The notes under the pieces were generated by a model that saw only the letters and a program-made list of their open reading frames with translations, was not told where the DNA came from and did no database searches. This document shows positions 7,295 to 15,133 of a DNA stretch of 64,000 nucleotides, in pieces; the stretch's first letter is position 1; each line of letters opens with the position of its first letter. This DNA is from Brevibacillus agri. Lineage in GTDB: Bacteria; Bacillota; Bacilli; Brevibacillales; Brevibacillaceae. The position numbers were made by a program, and so were the translations under genes. The stretch is taken from the NCBI RefSeq assembly GCF_004117055.1, contig NZ_CP026363.1, positions 400,001-464,000 on the forward strand. Reading direction: 5' to 3'.

Positions 7295-8065
7295 TTAATG
7301 GTGATGAGACAAAAGCCGGACAGAATCACCATACATGCTCTGCAATATTTTTTCCTGATTGTGCTCAAACTCGTGAGCCGTTCCATGAAAATGAATCTTC
7401 TTCTGCACGCAAGCTACTTTTGTCACCCATTGCGACATGACGCCGACGTCGTGGCTCACGATCATCATCGTCAGGCCGTTTTCCTCTTTGAGCGAGCGAA
7501 GCAGACCGTAAAACTGCTCAATCGACTCCTGGTCGACACCGACAGTAGGCTCATCGAGAATCAACAGCTCCGGCTCCGCCACGAGCGCACGCGCGATGAA
7601 TACGCGCTGCAATTGCCCGCCAGACAGGCTGCCGATGCGCTGATTCAGCTTTTCCGCCAAGCCGACACGCTCGACGGCAGCCCGCACGCTCGCATGATGT
7701 TGGGCGTTCAGTCTGCGGAAAAGGCCGACCTTCCCCACCAGACCGGAAGCCACGACTTCCTGCACCGTCGCGGGAAAGCCGCCAGCTCCGTGAGCTACCT
7801 GCTGTGCTACATACCCGATCCGGTTCCATTCGCGGAATTTGGACAGAGGCTGACCGAACAGCTCGACTTTTCCCTTGTTCGGGGTGAGCAGCCCAAGGAT
7901 CAGCTTCATCAGCGTTGATTTTCCCGAGCCATTCGGGCCGACAATCCCGACAAACTCTCCTCGTTCCAGCGAAAACTCCACCCCGTCCAGAACCAGTTTG
8001 TCTTCATATTGAAAGGAGACGTCCGTGAGCTTTACCACAGGCACTCCTTGGGTCATTGGTTCCAT
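7295..8065 (-). CDS. znuC: Zinc ABC transporter ATP-binding protein ZnuC
   Basis: A 256-residue ABC ATPase. Walker A is GPNGSGKST (about residues 43-51), the Q-loop follows in IGYVAQQ, the signature is LSGGQLQRV, Walker B is LLILDEPTVGVD, and the switch histidine is in MIVSHDVGVM. It ends with a histidine-containing tail. It is the first gene of znuC-znuB-zur and has a Zur-box-like palindrome directly upstream. The ATG at 8065 follows AAAGGATG. Confidence 0.93.
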   Translation of the reverse strand: MEPMTQGVPVVKLTDVSFQYEDKLVLDGVEFSLERGEFVGIVGPNGSGKSTLMKLILGLLTPNKGKVELFGQPLSKFREWNRIGYVAQQVAHGAGGFPATVQEVVASGLVGKVGLFRRLNAQHHASVRAAVERVGLAEKLNQRIGSLSGGQLQRVFIARALVAEPELLILDEPTVGVDQESIEQFYGLLRSLKEENGLTMMIVSHDVGVMSQWVTKVACVQKKIHFHGTAHEFEHNQEKILQSMYGDSVRLLSHHH

Positions 8066-8081
8066 GCAATAATCATCCTTT

Positions 8082-8102
8082 AAATCGGATTTGTTCTGAT
8101 TT
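8082..8102 (-). promoter_or_regulatory. Zur box upstream of znuC
   Basis: An imperfect 9-3-9 inverted repeat, AAATCGGAT-TTG-TTCTGATTT (plus-strand reading), 17 bases before the znuC start. It closely matches the element in front of znuA and resembles the B. subtilis Zur consensus with AAATCGTAAT half sites. The position would block transcription start of the znuC operon. Confidence 0.7.
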
Positions 8103-8202
8103 GTTACCTTTCATCCTACTACGATTTTGCCCGAACCACAACCCTCCTATTTGGCAAAAACGCCTGAAGCCCGGCTATCAGGACAAAATCGCGGGCAGGC
8201 AA

Positions 8203-8237
8203 AGAAAAAAATGCCGCTGTAGATAGCGACATTTTTG
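8203..8237 (-). terminator. Terminator of znuA
   Basis: On the minus strand AAAAATGTCGCT-ATCTAC-AGCGGCATTTTTTT is a compact hairpin with a T-tract, directly after the znuA stop. It separates znuA from znuC-znuB-zur. Confidence 0.85.
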
Positions 8238-8245
8238 CTGCAAGC

Positions 8246-9253
8246 TTATTTCAATGCGACTTTCAAAGTCTCCAGGTTGTCACGCATGATGGACAAGTAG
8301 TCACGTCCAGCTTTTACATCCTCCTCAGTCAAACCTTCAAGCGGATTGAGCGTCGCCGTCTTCACGCCGGCTTCCTTCGCGATCACTTCCGCTACTTTTG
8401 GCGAGACGAGCGTTTCGAACATGACATAGGAGATGTTGTGCTCCTTCACATGATCGACCAGACTTTTCAATTCTGCTGGCGACGGCTCGTCAGCCGGATT
8501 CAGCCCGGAAATGGATACTTGCTCCAGTCCGTACCGATTCGCCAAATAGGAGAATGCGCTGTGCGAGGTCATAAATTCTTTTTTGGCAGCTTGCGAGACC
8601 ATGTTTTTAAACTCCTGGTCCAACTGATCCAGGTCGGCAGCCAATTGCGCGTAGTTTTTCTCATAATCGGCAGCGTGCGCCTGGTCTTTTTGCACCAGCG
8701 TATTTTTCACTTTTTCCGCCTGCGCCTTCAGCTTCGTAGGGTCCAGCCAGACGTGCGGGTCAAATTCGCCGTGGTCATGGCCGTGCTCCTCGGTCGCGGC
8801 TTCTCCCTCATGCTCGTGCCCTTCTTCCGTCGCTGCTTCCCCTTCGTGCTCGTGTTCATGTTCTGTCGCTTTCAGCAAGTCCAGACCTTCCGACGCATTG
8901 ACGATCACAGTCTTGTTTTTGTCGAGGTTGCCTACCGCTTTATCGACCCAAAGCTCCAGGCCGCTGCCGTTGTAGGCAAAAATGTCTGCGTTCGCCAACG
9001 CCACCATGTCTTTTGCAGTTGGCTCGTAATCGTGCGGCTCCACTCCGGGCGGAATGATGTTGGTCACTTCCACATGGTCGCCCCCGATACGCTTGGCTAC
9101 GTATTCGAGCGGATAAATAGTCGTATATACTTTTGGCTTGGCACTCGCATCGCCGCCGGTTTGAGGTGTGCTTGCTGTCTGATCGGCTGCGCCGCATCCG
9201 GCAATGCTGACCGCTGCAATCAGGCTAACGATCGCCATCAGGCCCTTTTTCAT
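8246..9253 (-). CDS. znuA: Zinc-binding lipoprotein ZnuA
   Basis: A 335-residue cluster A-I metal-binding protein. The N-terminus is a lipoprotein signal, with lipobox SIAGC, so it is anchored outside the membrane. Metal-ligand regions include PPGVEPHDYEPT, the histidine-rich loop around residues 145-185, DPHVWLDP, TSHSAFSYL and the C-terminal MFETLVSP. The loop contains the tandem repeat HEHEGEAATEE twice. This loop type marks zinc specificity. I chose the ATG at 9253, after GGAGGAG, because it puts the signal peptide at the N-terminus. It has its own promoter with an overlapping Zur box and its own terminator. Confidence 0.94.
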   Translation of the reverse strand: MKKGLMAIVSLIAAVSIAGCGAADQTASTPQTGGDASAKPKVYTTIYPLEYVAKRIGGDHVEVTNIIPPGVEPHDYEPTAKDMVALANADIFAYNGSGLELWVDKAVGNLDKNKTVIVNASEGLDLLKATEHEHEHEGEAATEEGHEHEGEAATEEHGHDHGEFDPHVWLDPTKLKAQAEKVKNTLVQKDQAHAADYEKNYAQLAADLDQLDQEFKNMVSQAAKKEFMTSHSAFSYLANRYGLEQVSISGLNPADEPSPAELKSLVDHVKEHNISYVMFETLVSPKVAEVIAKEAGVKTATLNPLEGLTEEDVKAGRDYLSIMRDNLETLKVALK

Positions 9254-9312
9254 CTCTGTGCTCCTCCTACCCAATTCAAAATGATTCCGATTTAGTTTCA
9301 TGATCGTTTTTC

Positions 9313-9341
9313 ATTATAAGGACTGAAGCCCAAAAAGTAAA
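9313..9341 (-). promoter_or_regulatory. znuA promoter
   Basis: TTTACT and TATAAT on the minus strand are separated by 17 bases. The Zur-box palindrome at 9339-9359 overlaps the -35 element, which would allow repression by zinc-loaded Zur. Confidence 0.7.
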
Positions 9342-9359
9342 TAGGATTTATTCCGATTT
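9339..9359 (-). promoter_or_regulatory. Zur box upstream of znuA
   Basis: AAATAGGAT-TTA-TTCCGATTT (plus-strand reading) is a 9-3-9 imperfect palindrome nearly identical to the one before znuC. A further half site, ATTCCGATTT, lies at 9283-9296 near the gene start. Confidence 0.7.
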
Positions 9360-9446
9360 AATTGTCATTTGTTTGCAACGTCGATCATAGCTTCACAATT
9401 TCTCCATGCCGTTATGATAAGATAAAAGGCAGGAGGTATGTCCAAA

Positions 9447-9938
9447 ATGAAACGACAATCATGGTTAGCGATCAGTTTCATCACCGCAGCTCTGCTTGCT
9501 GGCTGTGGCTCTAACGATCAAGCTGGTCAGGATCACGCGAATCACGCACAGCACGCTCCGAATGGTGACCTGCAGGAAATGACAGCTTCCGTCGATCAGC
9601 TTCCGAAGTTTTTAGATAATCAAGACCCCGTCATTATCGAATCGTACAAAATCGCCGGCACCAACCGCGAGCTGCTCAAATCCATCCCTTGCTACTGCGG
9701 CTGCGGAGAGAGCGCTGGACATCTGCACAACGGCAACTGCTTTATCAAAGAGGAAAAGCCGGATGGCTCCATCGTCTGGGATGACCACGGGACACGCTGC
9801 GGCGTCTGCATGGAGATTGCCGTTATTTCTTCCAAGCTGAAGCAGGCTGGAAAATCGACAAAAGAAATCCGCGACTACATCGACCACACCTACAAAGAAG
9901 GCTACGGAAAACCGACACCGACTCCTATGCCGTCTTGA
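9447..9938 (+). CDS. PCYCGC-motif lipoprotein
   Basis: A 163-residue predicted lipoprotein: basic start MKRQSW, a hydrophobic stretch and lipobox LLAGC. After the lipidated cysteine comes a histidine-rich linker (DHANHAQHAPN). The core has the family signature IPCYCGCGESAGH, then CFIKEE and GTRCGVCMEIA, giving seven cysteines that could bind metal or form disulfides outside the cell. The family is known by this motif only; no biochemical function is established to my knowledge. It is transcribed divergently from znuA, which together with the His-rich linker suggests a metal-related role (inference). The ATG at 9447 is better spaced from AGGAGG than the ATG at 9438. Confidence 0.85.
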   Translation: MKRQSWLAISFITAALLAGCGSNDQAGQDHANHAQHAPNGDLQEMTASVDQLPKFLDNQDPVIIESYKIAGTNRELLKSIPCYCGCGESAGHLHNGNCFIKEEKPDGSIVWDDHGTRCGVCMEIAVISSKLKQAGKSTKEIRDYIDHTYKEGYGKPTPTPMPS

Positions 9939-10067
9939 GCATCGGGCAGTTTTCATCAGGGACTGGCACGCTGTCGCTTCCTCACGAGGGAGCTTTTTGG
10001 GGATAGCAGAAAGGATTTCAGCCTCTGGCGGAGTCGTAGACTGCTTCGCACGCGAGACAGCAACAAA

Positions 10068-10110
10068 GGGAGCAAAGCTTGCAACAAGCTCTGCTCCCTT
10101 CTCTCTTTTC
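10068..10110 (+). terminator. Terminator of the PCYCGC lipoprotein gene
   Basis: GGGAGCAAAGCTTG-CAA-CAAGCTCTGCTCCC is a long stem followed by TTCTCTCTTTT on the plus strand. The nadA stop lies beyond it, so it may also end nadA transcripts from the other side. Confidence 0.75.
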
Positions 10111-10143
10111 ATAAAAATGATTGCCGATCAACAGGCCATCCGC

Positions 10144-11088
10144 TTACGCCGGAGCTACTTCCAGCATCCGCTCCAGCGACGCGCGCGCCGCGTCTGCGAT
10201 TTCTTTTGGCACGTAGATTTCCGGCTTCATGGTCTCTAACGCCTCGACGCATTTTTTCAGGTTGTTCACCTTCATGTTCGGGCAGACGAGGTATTTGGAC
10301 GCGAAAATAAACGTCTTGTCCGGGCTGTCCTTTTCCAGCATGTAGCGTGTACCGTCCTCGGTCCCGATGATAAATTCCTTGTGGGACGATTCGCGGCAGT
10401 ATTTGAGGATTCCGGTTGTGGAGCCTACGTAGTCGGCCAAGGAAACCACTTCCGGGCGGCATTCCGGATGCACGACGACCACTGCCTCTGGATGCTGCTG
10501 CTTCAACGTCATGATGTCTTCGACGGACAACTGGTCATGCGTATTGCAGTAGCCTTCCCAAATAATCATTTTTTTGTCCGTAAACTGGGAGACGTAGTGG
10601 CCCAGGTTTTTGTCCGGAACCCAGATGATCTCCTCGCTGTCCACAGATTCGATCACTCGCTTTGCGTTAGACGACGTACAGCAGATGTGTGTTTCTGCCT
10701 TGACGTCAGCAGAAGTGTTGATGTACGCCACTACTTTCGCATTCGGATGCTGTGCCTTTAGCTTGCGCAGCCCCTCTACGTTCACCATGTCCGCCATTGG
10801 ACAGCCTGCGCGCTCATCAGGAATGATAACCTTCTTTTGGGGATTGAGAATTTTTGCACTTTCTCCCATGAAGTGAACTCCGCAGAACAAGATCACATCT
10901 GCATCGGTTTCCTTTGCTTTTTGTGCCAGTCCAAAGGAATCTCCAATGAAGTCGGCTACTTCCTGAATCTCAGGACGTTGGTAAAAATGAGCAAGAATGA
11001 TGGCATTACGTTCTTTCTTCAACTGCATCAGTCGTTCACGTAACTCAGCGTTGCGCTGGGCTTTTTTTTCTAACGCTAAAGCGTCCAT
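10144..11088 (-). CDS. nadA: Quinolinate synthase
   Basis: NadA condenses iminoaspartate with dihydroxyacetone phosphate to quinolinate using a [4Fe-4S] cluster. The 314-residue protein has the repeated three-layer fold and three candidate cluster cysteines in ILFCGVHFMGE, HICCTSSNA and LVCPNMK. The motif ILAHFYQRPEIQEVADFIGDS near residue 33 is typical. It is monocistronic with a near-consensus promoter, and separated from nadB-nadC by the zinc genes, whereas the three often form one operon. The lone plus-strand lipoprotein lies between it and znuA. Confidence 0.95.
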   Translation of the reverse strand: MDALALEKKAQRNAELRERLMQLKKERNAIILAHFYQRPEIQEVADFIGDSFGLAQKAKETDADVILFCGVHFMGESAKILNPQKKVIIPDERAGCPMADMVNVEGLRKLKAQHPNAKVVAYINTSADVKAETHICCTSSNAKRVIESVDSEEIIWVPDKNLGHYVSQFTDKKMIIWEGYCNTHDQLSVEDIMTLKQQHPEAVVVVHPECRPEVVSLADYVGSTTGILKYCRESSHKEFIIGTEDGTRYMLEKDSPDKTFIFASKYLVCPNMKVNNLKKCVEALETMKPEIYVPKEIADAARASLERMLEVAPA

Positions 11089-11127
11089 GGAAAAAATCCC
11101 CCTACGGTGGTGTCATAATTTACGGTC

Positions 11128-11156
11128 ATTGTAAGCTGATTACTGGGTCTTGTCAA
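11128..11156 (-). promoter_or_regulatory. nadA promoter
   Basis: TTGACA, a 17-base spacer and TACAAT on the minus strand, about 40 bases before nadA. This is a strong sigma-A promoter. The palindrome-like flank TGTAACAACGCTTACA upstream could be an operator for a NAD-responsive repressor, but this is only a suggestion. Confidence 0.8.
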
Positions 11157-11223
11157 TGTAAGCGTTGTTACATGATTTGCCTATCCTTTCCTTTTAAAAA
11201 GGATATGAGCCTGTCGCTCTCGT

Positions 11224-11979
11224 CTACTCTGCCCGGAACAACCATTGCAGCGCCTCCGGGACGTACTGCACCCCCAGATCGAAGGAATGGTACTCGCTCT
11301 CGTAAATCACCTGGCGCACCGTGCTTTCGGTAAAGCCGTTTTGCAGCAAAAGTTCATACACCTTTTTGCTGTTGGGCACCATCCACTGTTGTCCGTTCGT
11401 GCGGCCTGCACCTTCTGCATGTCCCAGGTTCATGTAGAGGCGCTGGCCTGTCTGGCGGATGGGCAACTGCTCCAGCCATTCGATGATGCCCGGAAACCAG
11501 AAGGAGCCGGAAAAGCTCCCGATTCGCCCAAAAATATCCGGATACGAGAACGCCGTGTAGACGGAGATAAGCCCGCCAAACGAAAAGCCCATAATCCCCG
11601 TATGCTCTCTGTCCGGCAGCGTCCGCAGCTTACTGTCGATGTACGGCTTCAGCTCGTTCGCCAGAAAACGGGCGTAGACGGATGCATTGCCGCCAAACAT
11701 CTTGCCTGGCTCAAACACGTTGGGCGAAACAAACGGCGTGTATTCGTCGTTGCGATCAAACGAAGCCACTCCGACAAAAATCATGCCTGGCAACTCGCCC
11801 TTCGCCGTCAGCTCCCGCACTTTCAGCAAGGTGTCGCTATCGTTTGGCTCAATCAAATCTCCGCTGTCCTGCAAATAGACGACAGGGTAACGCTGGTCGC
11901 TGTCCGCATAACCGTCAGGCAAGTAAATCAATAACTGTCGTTCGTTAAACGTATCGTGTAGCACGCTAGGCTGACTCAT
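11224..11979 (-). CDS. Alpha/beta-hydrolase esterase, siderophore-esterase type
   Basis: A 251-residue protein of the putative esterase (Fes/BesA/IroE-like) family, which hydrolyses ester bonds of ferric siderophores to release iron. The nucleophile elbow is GFSFGG (serine about residue 114), and a C-terminal histidine lies in YESEYHSFDLG. No signal peptide is seen, so it is cytoplasmic, as in BesA. It starts 41 bases after the broken binding-protein gene and follows the same order as iron-siderophore loci (regulator, binding protein, esterase). The start at 11979 follows GGAGAGGAGAG. The siderophore specificity cannot be read. Confidence 0.8.
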   Translation of the reverse strand: MSQPSVLHDTFNERQLLIYLPDGYADSDQRYPVVYLQDSGDLIEPNDSDTLLKVRELTAKGELPGMIFVGVASFDRNDEYTPFVSPNVFEPGKMFGGNASVYARFLANELKPYIDSKLRTLPDREHTGIMGFSFGGLISVYTAFSYPDIFGRIGSFSGSFWFPGIIEWLEQLPIRQTGQRLYMNLGHAEGAGRTNGQQWMVPNSKKVYELLLQNGFTESTVRQVIYESEYHSFDLGVQYVPEALQWLFRAE

Positions 11980-12020
11980 CTGCCCGCTCTCCTCTCCGTC
12001 CATGCGATTGATTTTGGAGG

Positions 12021-13049
12021 CTATTCCGCAAGAACCCGGAGCAGCTCCTTCGTCGTGTACTCAACCGCCAACGGACCTTTTGTACTGATTGAGACATCAA
12101 GCGGATACACATGGTTTGCTTTTACAGCCTTCAGCGACTGCCACACTTTGCTTTTGTTCAGCTCGGCAAGCGTCGTATCCATATTGTCCAAATAATCGAC
12201 GAGGAAAATGTAGTCGGGATCGAGCACTGTTATGCCTTCCAAAGAAACGACGTCGCCCTCCAGCTTGTACTGGCCGGGAGGTTTGAGGCCCAGCCCGGAT
12301 TTTTCATCGAAAGCATACGAGACGTCATTGTCATCGAGCACGTAAAAAGTGCTGCCGTCACCCGATGCCCGCAGGAACGTCACGGTTTTGTCCTTTTTCG
12401 CGGCCAATTTTTCTCCGGCTTCTGCCATCAGCGCTTCCAGCTTCGTGATATAGTCCTCGGCCAACTGCTCTTTGCCGATCAGTTTGGCGTATTCGCGGAG
12501 CGTCTCTGCCCAGGTTCGCTCCTCTGTATTGTTAATCATCGCAACGGTGGAAATATGGCTCAAATCTTCGTAGACGTCATTGTGCGTCCCGGAAAAAGCT
12601 ACAATCAAATCCGGTTCAAGCTCCGTCATCAGCTCCAGATTCGGTGTAGTCACTTCACCGATATCTTTGACTGTGGCTGTTTTGGCGTAAGGCTTCAACG
12701 TTTCAAACGATCCCAGCATGCGCTCTGCCAGTGTAGAGGCGATCGGAGGTGTTTCCAGCGCAAAGAAATACTCCATCATTCCAAAGTGAGTAACGGCAAC
12801 ACGCTGTGGCTGCTTGGCAATCACCACTTCTTTTCCTGTCGCATCCACATAGGTTCGCGGCCATTACTGCTGCTTCGCTTGCTGGGCATTCGCTGCGGCC
12901 GAAGCTTCTGTTGTTTGCTGCGTCGACTGCGGAGGACTGCTGTTGACTGCCCCGCCATTCCCAGGACTGGAGCATGCACTCAAAAGCAACGCGAGCCCCA
13001 GCATCAGCTTGTGCATTTTGCCTTTGGTTCCATTTCTGAATAGCTGCAC
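12021..13049 (-). pseudogene. Iron-siderophore substrate-binding lipoprotein, interrupted by an in-frame stop
   Basis: The product would be a FeuA/FhuD-like binding lipoprotein. A GTG at 13049 follows GGTGAGGGAGAG; a signal peptide ends in lipobox LLSAC, followed by a Ser/Thr/Gln-rich linker. At 12864-12866 a TAA stops the frame inside this linker, and the same frame then continues uninterrupted with WPRTYVDATGKEV and the whole helical-backbone binding domain to 12021. A single GAA-to-TAA change would explain it. A GTG at 12848 could start the second part but would lack the signal peptide. Functional loss, readthrough or a sequence error are all possible. Promoter and Fur box upstream are intact. 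Confidence 0.8.
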
Positions 13050-13068
13050 TTTCTCTCCCTCACCTTTT

Positions 13069-13083
13069 CGATAATGATTTTCA
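13069..13083 (-). promoter_or_regulatory. Fur box before the binding-lipoprotein gene
   Basis: On the minus strand TGAAAAT-C-ATTATCG matches the 7-1-7 Fur consensus TGATAAT-N-ATTATCA at 12 of 14 positions. It lies just downstream of the -10 element at 13095-13100, where Fur would block initiation under iron sufficiency. Confidence 0.8.
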
Positions 13084-13094
13084 TTATTAAACAG

Positions 13095-13123
13095 ATTGTA
13101 GTTGTGCGGGGAGATTCGTACAA
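13095..13123 (-). promoter_or_regulatory. Promoter of the binding-lipoprotein gene
   Basis: TTGTAC, 17 bases, TACAAT on the minus strand, immediately before the Fur box. This shows that the lipoprotein gene was an independent transcription unit despite the open frame running through from the AraC gene. Confidence 0.75.
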
Positions 13124-13141
13124 GGGATGATCTTAGCCTTT

Positions 13142-14008
13142 TCACAGGATATTCTGAGCCTGCACGCACGCTGGCCGCCTGTTCCTTAAACTGTCCCGGC
13201 GTGACACCCGTATGTTTTTTGAACGCGCGGATAAAGTAGGAGAGGTCGCTGTACCCGACGCCTTCGGCAACCTCCTGCAAAGAGGCATCGGTTTGCGCGA
13301 GCAATGCCTTTGCCCTGTCCAGCCGCACGCTGATGAGGTAGTCGATCGGGCTGTGCCCCGTCTGCTGCTTGAACAGCCTGGACAAATACGGAATGCTGTA
13401 GGTAAGCTTTTCGCCATCGTCTCCAGCGTAATCGGCTTGCTGTAATGCGTGTGGATGAACTGCTTCGCCTGGGAAACAAGGTCGGCTTTTCCGTAGCCTC
13501 GCGCTTCTTCGTCCATTTGCCGCAACAGCTCGGAGACAAAAAGCTGAAACAGCCCTCTCGCCCGCAGTTGCCGCACAGGATCGGCGTCGTTCGCCTGCCA
13601 AACTGCGTGCAGCTTTTCCACCTGATCGAACAGGGCGACAGACTGTTGGGGAATAAAGGCATACGGAGCCAAAAACCAGTTGCGCCGCTCCAAAAGCTGC
13701 ATGATTTCCTGGCGGCATGGCAAAGAAATAACCGCTTTATAAAAAAGAATGTAGTATTCCGCGTCGTTTTCGCAGGCCGTGATTTCGAGCGTCAGTCCCT
13801 TGCCGCCGTGAATGACGTGAAAGCTGCGCACAGAATACGCCAGCTCATCCAGCAACACCTCGGCGCGACCGCGAATGAAATACAGAAACACACTCGAAGG
13901 GAGCGGATCAAACCTCTGTTTTTCCCCTGGCCGCACAATCTGGTGGCGTACGTCCATGACTTTGACGGAAGCGTGATTCCACAGAAGAAAAAGCTCTTTT
14001 TGCATCAT
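13142..14008 (-). pseudogene. AraC-family regulator (Btr-like), frameshifted
   Basis: The N-terminal part (about 200 residues, start at 14008 after GGAGAGGAGAG) is a cupin-like sensory domain. The AraC helix-turn-helix begins at HTHYSKPITLETMAKS and should continue YSIPYLSRLFKQQTGHSP, but this continues in another frame. The shift maps to about 13405-13408, where one C appears to be missing (AAAAGCTTACC for expected AAAAGCCTTACC). The frame as read ends at 13142 with unrelated residues. In the restored frame both HTH motifs are intact, but no stop occurs before the neighbouring lipoprotein. B. subtilis Btr, which activates bacillibactin uptake genes, is the nearest known analogue. Confidence 0.78.
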
Positions 14009-14043
14009 AGGGGGTACTCTCTCCTCTCCGAATAGCTACGCTC

Positions 14044-14066
14044 ATTATAATTGATAACCATTCTCA
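14044..14066 (-). promoter_or_regulatory. -10 element and Fur box before the AraC-type gene
   Basis: TATAAT (minus strand) at 14044-14049 is followed upstream by a Fur-like 7-1-7 palindrome, TGATAAC-C-ATTCTCA, at 14052-14066 (plus-strand reading, 12 of 14 matches). The regulator was therefore probably iron-repressed like the lipoprotein. Confidence 0.7.
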
Positions 14067-14075
14067 ACAACAACA

Positions 14076-14104
14076 ACAAAAACCGCCCAGGCTAAGGACG
14101 GTTT
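14076..14104 (-). terminator. Terminator of the HAD phosphatase gene
   Basis: On the minus strand AAACCGTCC-TTAGCC-TGGGCGGTTT runs into TTGTTGTTG, about 65 bases beyond the HAD stop codon. The T-tract is interrupted. Confidence 0.6.
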
Positions 14105-14168
14105 CTCGGCAGAGAGAGTTTTGCTACCGCTTTTAAAGACTTTTACAGCTATGATTCCACTTTGTCGG

Positions 14169-15041
14169 CTATATCGTCGGCTCGCCAATCACGCGTTCCA
14201 AAATAAATCGGGCTACGCCATCGTCGTTATGATGCGGCGCGATATATTTGGCAATCTGCTTGATCGCAGGCGTTGCGTTTTCCATCGCCACCGAATAGCC
14301 AGCCCCGGTCAACGCCTCGCGATCGTTCTCCGCATCGCCGAACGCCATCACCTGTTCGGGCGCTATTCCCCACGTCTTGCAAAAATACAGCAGTCCTTCC
14401 CATTTGGAAACGCCGTGGGGAATGACCTCGATATTTTGCTTGCCGGACGAAGTGATCGTCACCTGCTCCTGCCACGGGTTGAACTGCTCAGCAACCCGCT
14501 TCAGCCGTTCCGGATTGTTGTCCCAGACGAAAAACTTGACGATTTCCGCTTCTCCGCTTTCGATTTTTTGCAGCATTTCCGCAAGCGGCGCGACGCGGGC
14601 GAGCCTGTAAAACGCAAACTGCCGCATGGAGACTCCCTCCACCGATGCATCCTGCTCGATGATCGCCTCCAGACGCTCACGATCCTCCTGCACCATCCAG
14701 CGGTTGCTGTTCGTATCATGCAGTTCGTAGTAAATCGGCTCTTGTCGCAGCGCATGGATCGCATCAATCACCATTTCCTTGGACAAGTAAAAGCGGCGAA
14801 CCAGCGTGCCGTCTTTTTCATAAATCGCTGCCCCGTTGCTGCATACGTATCCGTCAAATGGAAACGAGTCAATCGGGACTTGGGCGGAGCCGAACATTCT
14901 GCCTGTCGACAGCACCAGCTTGCAGCCCTTTTCTTGCAGCTTGAACAGTGCCGCTCTCGTCCCTTCTGTCATTTGTGATGCCTCGTTCAACAACGTACCG
15001 TCCATATCAAATGCAGCCATTCCCGGTGTAAGCAGCATCAT
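14169..15041 (-). CDS. Cof-type HAD-superfamily phosphatase
   Basis: A 290-residue cytoplasmic hydrolase of the HAD IIB (Cof) subfamily, dephosphorylating sugar phosphates, flavin or pyridoxal phosphates. Motif I is FDMDGTLL (nucleophile Asp about residue 11), motif II STGR, motif III a lysine in the GKQNIEVIPHGVSKWEGL region, and motif IV MAFGDAENDREAL. The cap domain lies between motifs II and III. The ATG at 15041 follows GGAGGAG and gives the usual length; upstream codons are not supported. It is a single gene between the iron locus and ftsH. The substrate is unknown. Confidence 0.9.
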   Translation of the reverse strand: MMLLTPGMAAFDMDGTLLNEASQMTEGTRAALFKLQEKGCKLVLSTGRMFGSAQVPIDSFPFDGYVCSNGAAIYEKDGTLVRRFYLSKEMVIDAIHALRQEPIYYELHDTNSNRWMVQEDRERLEAIIEQDASVEGVSMRQFAFYRLARVAPLAEMLQKIESGEAEIVKFFVWDNNPERLKRVAEQFNPWQEQVTITSSGKQNIEVIPHGVSKWEGLLYFCKTWGIAPEQVMAFGDAENDREALTGAGYSVAMENATPAIKQIAKYIAPHHNDDGVARFILERVIGEPTI

Positions 15042-15107
15042 TTCTCCTCCTCCAGATCGATTCGGTTGATTATGATTTTGCGAAAGCAAACCTCTTGTCC
15101 TTTTATG

Positions 15108-15133
15108 AAGAAAAGAGGCACCTGAGGCGCCCC
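15108..15133 (-). terminator. Terminator of ftsH
   Basis: GGGGCGCC-TCA-GGTGCCTC followed by TTTTC on the minus strand, starting directly at the ftsH stop codon. Confidence 0.8.
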
